Shown here: one piece after another, positions 21,951 to 31,748 of the stretch | Position numbering within the stretch: position 1 is the first letter of the stretch | Layout: each line of letters opens with the position of its first letter | From: Heterodera schachtii | Lineage: Eukaryota; Nematoda; Chromadorea; Rhabditida; Heteroderidae | NCBI GenBank assembly: GCA_023374025.1 | Contig: SIJG01000056.1 | Coordinates: 737,935 to 801,934 of the forward strand | DNA length: 64,000 nucleotides | Direction of reading: 5' to 3' | Program-made: the position numbers and the translations under genes | Notes under the pieces: model-generated | What the model saw: the letters and a program-made list of their open reading frames with translations, nothing else | The model's database searches: none | What the model was told of the DNA's origin: nothing

Positions 21951-23929
21951 ATGGAAGTCTTTGACGAATTTATTGTTGTTGATGAAAAAGCGATCAGTGA
22001 ATTTTCTGCCGAACACTGTGGCAATTGTACATTCCGTGATCTCACCCAATTTGCAGCACTGTAATTTCATTTTCAAAATTTCATATATACAAAAGTATGG
22101 CTAGGATTTTTAGGTGCTTAAAACCACAAATTAAGTATCTAAATAAGTGCTGAAAAGTGCCAAAATTAGGTATTTTTTGGGTCCTGCAGTTCCGATAGGC
22201 CGATAGGCACCACCGCCGGGAAATTTTTTTTAAACTTAATTGCATTTAGTCAATTTACGATGGGGCCCGCCTTTGGCCACTTTGGCCACACATTGAAAAT
22301 CACGGACATTAGCAATGCTTCTTCTTCCAAGTCGCTGATTGCGCCGGCGATGCCATTGGCTCAAATTATTCGTTGGAATTTGGACCAAAATGGGGCACAA
22401 CAAATCGTTGAATTAAGAAATTGAAACATAAAATTTGATTAATAAATATTATTTTAGACCTGTACACTCAACAAGGGCAGCGAACTTAGTTACGGCATCT
22501 ATGCCAATGATTCTCCTTCATTTGTTATCCGAATTCTCAAAAAGCGGGAGAAGAAGCAGTCCGATAAAAAGTAACGTTACAATTTTGTTGAAAATTAAAA
22601 AAAAAAAATTTCTGTTCGGATTCTATCGTTTGATTCTCGTCTGAATTTTCGGCCAACCATAATTAAAAATCCATAAATTTTTCGTTTGTCATAAATTTGT
22701 TTAGATAACAAAAATTCTTAGAAAAAAAGTGCTAATCATATAATAAAAGTTTTGGTGGTGCAATTCCGAAATCGGGTTCGTGATCAGCAAACTCATTTAC
22801 CATTGGAATATGTTTTAGCATAAAACAAAATTTTTGGTATTTTTAATTGTGATTGGGTGGGTTTGTGTTGGACCCGTTCGGAGTTGATTATTGTTCCTCC
22901 GATCACTATGCTAAACTTTTTATTGTTCCCCTTTTAAGTGCGTTCCTGGCACTTTACAGCAGCTCAAGTGATCACGACGAATTGACAGTAAAAATTGGCG
23001 ACAAACAGGTGAAAAACAGATGAGATTTTGATAAATCACTGATAATTCTTGATCCGACCAATGATCAAGTGTGATCAGAACTTGAGCCTTGAGATTAAAT
23101 GGACAAGATCACTAATAAATCTTGGTCGTAATTTTGGTGATCAGATCGCTGTGTCCGCCCATTGGCTGATGTCCGTTTCCCCGGTGATCAGTCGCATGCT
23201 CAGCGTGGAGATGAAGGAGAAGCAGCAGCGAATGATCACTTTGGACGAATTGGGCGTGGACATGGACCAATTCATGGAGTTTTTGGAGGCCATTTCTGAC
23301 CCACCTTTGCCTCCCAACCGTAATTTTTTTTTCTATCTAATTTTCTAAAAAAATGTTTTTCCAATTTTAAGCCAAAAATGTGCTGATGCTGCTCAAATTG
23401 GCCGACTACTTCCAGGTGGTTGCCCTTTCAAGAAGTCTCAAAAAATTTTCTTGAAATATTCTTAACAAAATGTCGCTAAATTTGCCATAGATTCTTTCTT
23501 AACATTTATTTTTTAAAATTTCAAAAACGCTATTAAATTTTCAAATTTCAATTTGCCAAATTCCTTAATTTAAAAAAAAAACACAATTTTGTTATTCAAT
23601 TTTTCTGCTTACTGTCCAATTTCAGGTGTCCATGTTGAAGTCGCGTTGCGAAACGCATCTGATCAATTGTGTGGAAATTCCGCTGATCGACCGTTTCCTT
23701 CTGATTGATCGCTACGGACTCGACGATTTTAAAGTGATTATTATTCAAAAATTATTTTTTTTTTTAATAATTTTTAAACATTTTTCAAATAAATTTTTAG
23801 AATTATTTTTTGCATTTGGATGTCATCAAATTGCGTGCCTTTTTCAATGCCAACCATGAACAATTTTTGCCTGTGATCAGCAAAGAATTTTTGTGCGCTT
23901 TGTCTGTCCGAGCATTGGCCGGGCTTTGA
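21951..23929 (+). CDS. BTB/POZ domain protein, copy 6 (about 303 aa, damaged donor)
   Basis: Exons: 21951-22060, 22250-22412 (or -22406), 22458-22570, 22939-23008, 23145-23319, 23372-23415, 23626-23733 and 23801-23929. The N-terminus is MEVFDEFIVVDEKAISEFSA. The start of exon 2 has been replaced by QFTMGPAFGHFGHTLKITDI, in frame from a CATTTAG acceptor. The usual donor GTAAG after exon 2 reads TTAAG; a GTTGAA six bases earlier keeps the phase and could serve instead. The BTB part (DHDELTVKIGDKQ, IAVSAHWLMSVSPVISRM, then DPPLPPN) and the tail (VSMLKSRCETHLINC to ALSVRALAGL) are open. An acceptor TTCGACAG lies 12 bases before the ATG. It may be functional or a recent pseudogene. Confidence 0.6.
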
Positions 23930-24161
23930 TCAAATTGATTTTTTTTTTTGGCATTTTCGTAGAATTTGATCAAACTGATTTTGGCATTTTCATAAACTGT
24001 TATATTTTTTTACAAATTTTCCTCATTTGAGTATTTTTTGCTTTTTCTTTGGGTTATTTTTTTTAGATAATTTTGGCATTTCCACTTATTTTGACGAACA
24101 TTTTGGCATTTTTTATAACATTAAAAATGGGGGAAATGGCATACGTTAGAACTGATCAATA

Positions 24162-24308
24162 TTGGCTCTTTATGTGAGTTGGGCTGGGGAAGTTTTGCCA
24201 TATCCGCCGTATAATACGGATATGGCACCAACAAGTGACTATCATTTGTTCATGTCCATGTCCAAAAGCCTTTGCCGGCGTTACACTCGAAATGCCGTGG
24301 CGCTCCAA
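24162..24308 (+). mobile_element. mariner transposase relic, best preserved copy
   Basis: It encodes ALYVSWAGEVLPYPPYNTDM followed by APTSDYHLFMSMSKSLCRR. This matches the DD34D-region consensus of mariner transposases (PPYSPDLAPSDYHLF), with the third catalytic Asp retained in NTDM and an extra Thr before SDYHLF. Nothing upstream encodes the helix-turn-helix half or the first two Asp, so it is a fragment. Confidence 0.7.
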
Positions 24309-24392
24309 ATTTTAATTCTTTTTTTCATATTTGCTAATTTTCTGTAGTTATTTAATTATGTATTTTTTTAATATTTAAATTTCCCTTTATGT

Positions 24393-25059
24393 CAGGGCGG
24401 CCAAGTTTTTTTTTCAAAAAAAGGACAAACGAGGCTAAAACAAAGATGTTGACCCCAAAAAAAAAGATTTTTTTCTAAAACCAATAGTAGCGCGAAGGAA
24501 ACGCAATAAAAACATGAAAAATCTACTTAAAACAACATTTTATTAGCGTAAAACATGGCTTGTCAACTGAAAATTTTCAAAATCAGCATTTTGCCGACAA
24601 AAAATCATCATTTTGGAAAATTTTATTCAAAATTTAAAAAATCGATAAAAATGTTTTTTTTGCGGTGCGCTTTTTACAAAAAAAATTTTAGAGTATATGA
24701 GGCCGGCGGTGCCGATAGGCGCCGCCGGGGAAAGTTTTTTTTTATTTTAAGTAATTTGTTAACAGATTTTCACAAAAAATGACAAATTTTTACGATTAAC
24801 CCATTTTCTTAAGAAAAAAAAAAAAGTTTTGGGGGGCCGGCGGTGCCGAAAGGCGCCGCCGGAAAATTTTTTTTTGAAATTGGGAGTTTTGGTAGCATTT
24901 ATATCAGCGAAATAAATAATTAAGCACAAAAAAAATTAAAAAAGTTTGGGGAAGCCTAAAATAAAGGACAATCTTTAAAAAAAGGACATTTTTAATTTCA
25001 AAGATCCGGCCCCTCCAAAAAAGGACAAATCTTTAAAAAAAGGACACTTGGCCGCCCTG
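24393..25059. mobile_element. hAT-type element, 667 bp, with AAGGACA repeats
   Basis: The ends are CAGGGCGGCCAAG and CTTGGCCGCCCTG. The perfect 8-bp duplication CTTTATGT lies at 24385-24392 and 25060-25067. AAAAAAAGGACA units sit inside both ends. Two GC palindromes (24701-24729, 24836-24862) and the AATTTGTTAACAGATTTT core occur in the middle. Non-autonomous. Confidence 0.88.
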
Positions 25060-25268
25060 CTTTATGTCATTGTTCTGAGAGTTCCCAAGTGTGCTTATTT
25101 CTAAGATTTGTGCTGTAGCATTACGTGCTTATTTTGTGCTTATTTTTGATTTGAAAATACAAAATGCAAAATTTGAATGACTATTTTGACTTATAGTTTT
25201 TTGAAGCGAATATTTGAATTAATTTTGATTTTGAAAACAATTACATTTTATTCGGTCTCGGTTTACCT

Positions 25269-25733
25269 CAGTTGGGCCGGCACGTTTGGGCCGGCACGGT
25301 TGGGCCGGCACGGTTGGGCCGGCACGGTTGGGCCCCAGCATGTTTTTCGACTATAACTTTCTTTCACTTTTTTCTTTGTCAACCAAATCCAACATTGTTG
25401 GTATCATTCGAAAGCTTAATCTGTTTAGAAGCTTTTTCTAAGCTATTGCTTAGTGATTAGACAATTATCAAAAAAGTTATACTATGAAAATTGCAAAAAG
25501 TCGAAATTTTTGGTTTTTTTTATTAAATTTTTCCAGGCTTAATTTTTTTTTGTTTTTTTAGCAAGGCTAATAAAGCATGTTAAGAGCTTTCGAATGATAC
25601 CAAGATTGGATTGTTGGATTTGGATGCTAAAGAAAAAAGCTATCGTGGAAAAACATGCTGGTCCCAAACGTGCCGGCCCAACCGTGACGGCCCAACTGTG
25701 AGCGAGTCCGATTCGGTCTACGTCAGTTCACTC
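25269..25733. mobile_element. Foldback element with GTTGGGCCGGCACG tandem repeats
   Basis: CAGTTGGGCCGGCACG followed by four tandem GTTGGGCCGGCACG units at the left is answered by an inverted block CGTGCCGGCCCAACCG at the right. Both halves also share inverted copies of CATTCGAAAGCTT. An imperfect direct repeat, TCGGTTTACCTCAGTT and TCGGTCTACGTCAGTT, flanks the element. Confidence 0.5.
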
Positions 25734-25855
25734 CAGTGTTCGGCCCCAGCATGTTTTTCCACTATAACTTTCTATAACTTTTTTGCCCAAAATTTCAGTG
25801 AAAATCTATTAAAAATGGTCAAAAAACTTGGGAACTTCGTTCGTTCTTTACACAT

Positions 25856-25862
25856 GTAAACA
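25856..25862 (+). promoter_or_regulatory. Forkhead-type motif GTAAACA upstream of BTB copy 7
   Basis: ACACATGTAAACATATTATT lies 287 bases before the ATG, followed by TTTGAATATACAACAATTT and TATTGATCAC, the block shared with other copies. Confidence 0.3.
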
Positions 25863-26142
25863 TATTATTTATTCATTTGAATATACAACAATTTATGATC
25901 TTAAAATATTGATCACAAAGGTCACTTGCATTTGCATTTTTCTAAAAAATGTTTTCCTCATTTTTGAAGATTTTCCATTTTTACATTGACATAACAATTA
26001 TTTTTATTTTATTTTTAAGTTTCCATTGTTTTTGGAAAGTTTTTTCAAAATTCGTCAGAATCCGTATTATTTTTTATTTGTTTTTATTTTATTTAATTAA
26101 AAAAAATATTTTTAAATTTTTCATAAAATCAACGCACATTCA

Positions 26143-28124
26143 ATGGAAATCTTTGACGAATTTATTGTTGTTGACGAAAAAATGATTAGTGTAACTGTCC
26201 AAAACTGTGACAGATGCAAGAGTACATTTCGTGATGTGACCCAATTTGCTTCACTGTAATTTCATTTTTAAAATTTAAAAATAAATAATTTCTAAAAGAA
26301 TTTGATACCGTAACTGGCCAACGATTCTTTCTATATAAATCAACCACATACACATATTTTTAGTGAGTTTATTACATGCTCTGGTCCCTCATTTAAAATC
26401 ACGGACATTGGCAATGCTTCTTCTTCCAAGCCGAATTCTGAGCCATTGGCACAAATTGTCCGTTGGAAATGGGACGAAAATGGGGCACAACAAATTGATG
26501 TAAAAAATTTTTTTTAATATTAATAAATTTTAAAATCAATTTAGACTTACACACTCAACAAGGGCAGTTATCTTTATTAAAGCAGAAGTGCCGATGTCAA
26601 CGCTTCATCATTTGTTATCCGAATTCTCAAAAAGCGGGAGAAGAAGCCCAATGAAAAAAAGTAAATATAAGATCACTTACCTATTCATTTGACGTTCCAT
26701 TTCTTATTTTTTCCATTTTTTAAAAGTGCGTTCCCGGCACCTTCCAGCAGCTCACCCGACGACGATTTAACGCTGAAAATTGGTGACAAACAGGTGATGA
26801 AGCAACAGCACCAACATTAAGCCTACTCCCCCCCCCCATTACTTTTTTTGAACTTGGAACAAATTTTTGAAACAAGAAATTTGAAACAATTTATGCTTGC
26901 CTGCTGTAGTTTCAGGCTTGTTCTGCCAAATCTATGTTCACAAAAATTCGTCACTAAATGCCAAGATGTGTAACGGGGGGAGGGGAGGTCATTGGCAAAT
27001 TTATTAGACTCATTGAACCGACCAAATTGTTAGGATTCGATCAAATATGATGAAAAACCAAAAATTACTTTTAAGGACCTGTAATTAGATCACTAATAAA
27101 TCTTTGGTCAAATCACTGATAAAATGATTTTGATCAGACCACTAATAATTCTTGATCAAATCGTTGATTAATCTTGGTCAGATCACTGTTAATTAATCCA
27201 TTCTGATCAGGTCGCTGTGTCCGCCCATTGGCTGATGTCCGTTTCCCCGGTGATCAGTCGCATGCTCAGCGTGGAGATGAAGGAGAAGCAGCAGCGAATG
27301 ATCACTTTGGACGAATTGGGCGTGGACATGGACCAATTCATGGAGTTTTTGGAGGCCATTTCTGACCCACCTTTGCCTCCCAACCGTAATTTTTTTTTCT
27401 ATCTAATTTTCTAAAAAAATGTTTTTCCAAATTTAAGCCAAAAATATACTGATTCTGCTCAAATTGGCCGACTACTTCCAGGTGGCTCCTCTTATCCATT
27501 GCACACCTTCATTTTTCTAAATTTTCTCTCTTTAGCCAGTAAAATTTTTGTGAACAAAAATGTCCAATTTTTTTAATTTGTAATTTTCTAAAATTTTGCA
27601 GGCTATAGAGAACATTAATGGCCATTAAATGATCCCAAATTTGCTAATTAATTTCTTTTTCTAATAAAATTGCTTCTCCGCTTTCAGGTGGACGCGTTGA
27701 AGTCGCGCTGCGAAACGCATCTGATCAATTGCGTGGAAATTCCGCTGTCGACCGTTTCCTTCTGATTGAGCGCTACGGACTCGACAATTTTAAAATGATA
27801 ATTATTTAAAATAGAGTTGAGCGGGACCGGGAATTTTGGCAAAACCGGGACCGGGACCTTTTCGGATCGAAAAACCAGGTCCGGGAAAAAACCGAGACTT
27901 GGTACTCAGTTGTCCGTGTTTTGGTCCGTGTCCCGCTCAACTCTAATTTAAAAAATTTAAATTTACAATTTAAACAAATTTTAATTTATTTCCCAATTTT
28001 AGAATTATTTTTTGCATTTGAATGTCATCAAATTGCGTGCCTTTTTCAAGGCGAACATGAACTGTTGTTTTCGGTTGTCAGCAAAGAATTTTTGCGGGCT
28101 TTGTCCGTCCGACTTTGTGAATGA
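26143..28124 (+). pseudogene. BTB-family gene copy 7, multiple lesions
   Basis: Exons: 26143-26255, 26364-26499, 26545-26660, 26727-26793, 27211-27385, 27438-27481, 27688-27794 and 28013 to about 28124. Lesions: exon 3 has an in-frame TAA at 26578-26580 where copy 5 has TAC; exon 7 lacks one base in CCGCTGTCGACC (copies have CTGATCGACC), giving an early TGA; the exon 7 donor GTGATT is ATGATA; exon 8 lacks one base near AACATGAAC. Exon 5 with intron 5 is nearly identical to copy 6. Four independent lesions make this a solid pseudogene. Confidence 0.85.
27812..27945. mobile_element. hAT-type MITE, 134 bp, in intron 7 of copy 7
   Basis: The ends are TAGAGTTGAGCGGGAC and GTCCCGCTCAACTCTA. The perfect 8-bp duplication ATTTAAAA lies at 27804-27811 and 27946-27953. 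CCGGGACC units lie inside the left end, with GGTCCG-type units toward the right. It is the shortest complete element in the window. Confidence 0.88.
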
Positions 28125-28472
28125 ATTTGTTATATTCTGCTGATTGGATCCGGCTTTGATCAAATTGATTTTTTGGCATTTTCATTAATTGTTTATTTTT
28201 CAAACAAAATTTTATTTTATTTTCCTCTTTTTGTTTAAAATTATTTCATTTTTAAATGGGATAATTTGGCGAATATTTTTGCATTTTTTATAACAAATAA
28301 AGTTGGGTAAAATGGCATTTTACGTACCTTTTTTGACATTAGAATTGTTCAAAAGTGTATATATATTCAGGGTGACCAAGTCCGGCCATGTAAATCGATG
28401 ACTTTTTTTTTGCTTTCAACATCGCTTTTTTCGAGGCGCGTTTTTTTCCGAAATTTTTTTTGAGCTTTTAAG

Positions 28473-28621
28473 CAGGGTGAGGATCTGTCCTTATTTATAA
28501 GAAATGTTCTGATTTGGAGGGTCAAAATCTTATAAAATAAAAATGTTCTTATTTCTGACCCTCAAATCTTATTTTTTGGCCTTGATGTTCTTATTTTGAA
28601 AATTTTTCGATCCGAACCCTG
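28473..28621. mobile_element. hAT-type MITE, 149 bp
   Basis: The ends are CAGGGTGAGGATC and GATCCGAACCCTG. The perfect 8-bp duplication CTTTTAAG lies at 28465-28472 and 28622-28629. GTTCTTATTT units repeat inside. A diverged relative of its right half is embedded at about 5180-5263, and the decayed element at 12194-12830 carries the related GTTCTGATTT unit. Confidence 0.85.
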
Positions 28622-28796
28622 CTTTTAAGCTAATTTTTTAAGAAAAAATGTTTCGATCCCAATAAATATGACGAAATTAAAAAAAAAATTGTGTTTAAAA
28701 TGCTAAAATTTGGCGAAATGTTCTATTTTTTTATAAAATTTTCCCTTTCCCTAAATTTACATCAACAATTTTGTGCTCACAAATAAGACTCCTATT

Positions 28797-28930
28797 CTTA
28801 CCAGTACAAATTTTTACCGGCGGTACTGGTACATTTATTTTTGAAAAAACCGGTACAGTACCGGTACCAAACAAAAAAGCCGGTAATTACCGGCCGGTAC
28901 CGGTACCAGTACCAGTACCGCTCCACTCTA
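28797..28930. repeat. CCGGTAC-repeat fragment, probably a truncated TAGAG-ended element
   Basis: Dense CGGTACCGGTACC-type units end in GTACCGCTCCACTCTA, the mirror of a TAGAGTGGAGCGG end. The opposite end is missing. Confidence 0.45.
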
Positions 28931-28968
28931 ATTAAATACCCACTCCCATTAATATTCGTTACCAAAAT

Positions 28969-29761
28969 TAAGGTGGTCAAAACCTGTCATTTTTAACAGG
29001 TTCATGTAGTTAGTGTCTGAATGCAAAAATCTGTTATTCAATTGCAGAACCTGTCATCATTACACCAAAAAACCCGCTAATTCAAAAATTTTCAAAATTT
29101 CCCTTGCTGACAGACAGGCAGACAGTGACGACAGTGCACTATTTTCATTGGAGGAAAGGAAGAAATAGTGCACCATTCGGACTGTCTGCTTGTCTGGCAG
29201 CAAGGGAAATTTTGAATTAGCGGGGTTTTGGCATAATGATGACAGGTTTCTGCAACAATTACCTACTTTTTATTTCGCTTCTCTGCCGCACGCAGGAACC
29301 TGTTAAAAATGACAGGTTTTGACGGTGCTATGACGTTAGTCAAAAACCATCATAATGCGCGTTAGTCAAAAAACCATCAAATGGAAAGACTTTTTGATAT
29401 AACTTTGCTCAAAGGCAACCAAATTTTAATCCCTTGATATCATTCGATAGCCCTAAGTGTTTTCTATTAGCCTACCAAATTTCAAAAAAATTGTTAAGTC
29501 TGAAAAAGTTATGGCCAAAAATGTTGAAAAAAACTTGGTTTTCTAAGCTTCTCAAGTCATAACTTTTTTAAAACTTAATTAATTTTTTTGAAATTTTGTA
29601 GGCTAATAGAAAACACTTAGGGCTATCGAAAAATATCAAGATTTTAACATTTCGTACATTTTAGGCCAAGTTATAAATAATTTTCTGTCAAAAATTTTCC
29701 ATTTGATGGTCCCATTATGATGGTTTTTGACTAACGTCATAGCACCGTTTTGGCCACCTTA
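28969..29761. mobile_element. hAT-like element, 793 bp, with a nested inverted repeat
   Basis: The ends are TAAGGTGGTCAAAAC and GTTTTGGCCACCTTA. The perfect 8-bp duplication ACCAAAAT lies at 28961-28968 and 29762-29769. Inside are inverted AAACCTGTCATTTTTAACAG copies and an inner inverted pair GACGTTAGTCAAAAACCATC / GATGGTTTTTGACTAACGTC. The ends fit the loose hAT pattern YARNG. No transposase was found. Confidence 0.8.
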
Positions 29762-29836
29762 ACCAAAATGTTTGTTTTCAAAATAAAAACGAAATGTTTT
29801 TTAAATTTAACAGAAATAAATTAAAAGAGCCAAACA

Positions 29837-31748
29837 ATGGAAGTCTTTGACAAATTTATTGTTGTTGACGAAAAAGAGATCAGTGTGACTTTGCAAAACT
29901 GTGACAACTTTAACTGGACATTTCGTGATGTGACCCAATTTGCTGCACTGTAAAAATTCAATTTTTAATTTTAAAAAAAAAAAAAAATATTTAAAAAGCA
30001 ATCAAATTTTAATAGCATAATTAGCCAACATGATTTTTTATTCTATATAAATTAATCACTTACATATTTTAGTGAATTTATGACAAGCGATTATCTCCTA
30101 ATGATAATCAAGGACATTGGCAATGCTTCTTCTTCCAAACCACCGAATGTGCCAAATGTGCCGGTGATTCCATTGGCACAAATTGTCCGTTGGAAATGGG
30201 ACGAAAAAGGGGCACAACAAATCATTAATGTAAGTTTAAAGAAATGATCAATTAAAAAATGAATTAATCAATTAAATCATTTTAGACTCATATACTCTTC
30301 AAAGGTCTTGAAATTAATTACGGCAGGAGTGCCAATGGCTGTTATTCATTTGTTGTCCGAATTCTCAAAAAACGGGAGACAAATCAGTAAATTTGTGATT
30401 AATAAATAATTAAAAGTTAGTCGAAATAAATGATTTTTTATTTTTTTTTGATTCGGCATTTTATCAGTAAAATACTTTACTAATGTGCAGTTTTTTTTAG
30501 GTGATAAAAAATTTTAAGCAACAATTGGAAGACAAAGAAAAAATTGCCAACTTTCTTTAATTTAGAATTTCATATATTTTTGAAAAACCAAGTGATTGAA
30601 GCGCTTTTTACTGAGGCATTTTTGGGATGGGTCCTTCCGATCACTAATTGATTTGGTTTTCCGTTTTTTTTCCCCATTTTTTTAAGTGCGTTCCCGGCAC
30701 CTTCCAGCAGCTCACCCGACGACGTTTTGACGGTGAAAATTGGTGACAAACAGGTGAAGAAGCAATAGCAACAACATTAATAAATCTTGGTCAGATCACT
30801 ATTAATTAATCCATTCTGATCAGATCGCTGTGTCTGCCCATTGGCTGATGTTCGTTTCGCCAGTGATCAGTCGCATGCTCAGCGTGGAGATGAAGGAGAA
30901 GCAGCAGCGAATGATCACTTTGGACGAATTGGGCGTGGACATGGACCAATTCATTGAATTTTTGGAGGCCATCAATTATCTGAATGGACCTTTTCTGCCA
31001 AACCGTAATTCATTGATATTGTATTTATTCAATTCAACCCCTTGAGGGGTGAAAATATGATTTTTTAATTTGGATTTTCAATTTTTAGCCGAAAATGTGC
31101 GGCTGCTGCTCAATTTGGCCGACTACTTCCAGGTGGGTGTCCTTGCAGACGGAGTTTTCCCACTCCCGAGGCCAAGAATAGAAATTTTTTTAAATTTTTT
31201 TCTTAAAAATGTATCTAAATTTCAAAAAATTTCTTTGATGGCGCCTATCAGCAGTCGTCAACAGGCAACATTTTCATTAATGTTTTCTCCCATGGCACTT
31301 AATTTTTGAAAAAATTATACTAAAAACAGAACTAACTTCACTTTTAGTTTTCAAAAACAATAATAATTAGTTTTACTAATTTTTGAATTTATTTTTATTG
31401 GCTAAAAAATTCATTAGGAAATAAATTGCAATTGTTCCGCTTTGAGGTGGACGCGTTGAAGTCGTGCTGTGAAAAGCATCTGATCAATTGCGTGGAAATT
31501 CCGCTGATCGACCGTTTCCTTTTGATTGAGCGTTTTGGACTCAACAATTTGAAAGTAATTATTTTTCAAATATTTTTAAATTTTAAATACCTATTTTAAA
31601 TTATTAATTTATTTCCCACTTTTAGAATTATTTTTTGAATTTGGATGTCAACAAATTCCGTGCCTTTTTCGTTGCGAACAATGAACAGTTTCTGCCTTTT
31701 ATCAGCAAAGAATTTTTGTGTGTTTTGTCCGTCCGACTTTGTGGATGA
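29837..31748 (+). CDS. BTB/POZ domain protein, copy 8 (complete, 297 aa)
   Basis: Exons: 29837-29949, 30073-30229, 30286-30386, 30687-30753, 30824-31004, 31089-31132, 31447-31554 and 31626-31748, all phases compatible. The N-terminus is MEVFDKFIVVDEKEISVTLQ. Exon 2 has an expanded PPNVPNVPVIPLAQIV stretch. The BTB part reads DDVLTVKIGDKQ, IAVSAHWLMFVSPVISRM, MITLDELGVDMDQFIEF and NVRLLLNLADYFQ. The tail VDALKSCCEKHLINC ends in CVLSVRLCG. This is the last array member; the receptor gene begins 760 bases downstream on the other strand, so the two genes converge. By family it is a likely adaptor-type BTB protein. Confidence 0.8.

Larger units (their letters stand above)
23930..26142. other. Spacer between BTB copies 6 and 7
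   Basis: No host gene was recognised. It holds a mariner relic (24162-24308), a hAT element (24393-25059), a GGCCGGCACGGTT repeat element (25269-25733) and the conserved upstream block with GTAAACA at 25856-25862. Confidence 0.6.
28125..29836. other. Spacer between BTB copies 7 and 8
   Basis: Mostly transposon sequence: a nested small element (28473-28621) inside a CAGGGTGACCAAG-started fragment (from about 28374), a CCGGTA-repeat fragment (28797-28930), and an element from 28969 to 29761. An acceptor-like TTTAACAG ends at 29813, 23 bases before the copy 8 ATG. No gene was seen. Confidence 0.6.

Noticed and set aside
4007..24862. GC-rich palindromes as a CRISPR-like or terminator array
   Set aside because: The spacing is irregular, the copies sit inside eukaryotic transposons, and the genome is clearly intron-rich nuclear DNA.
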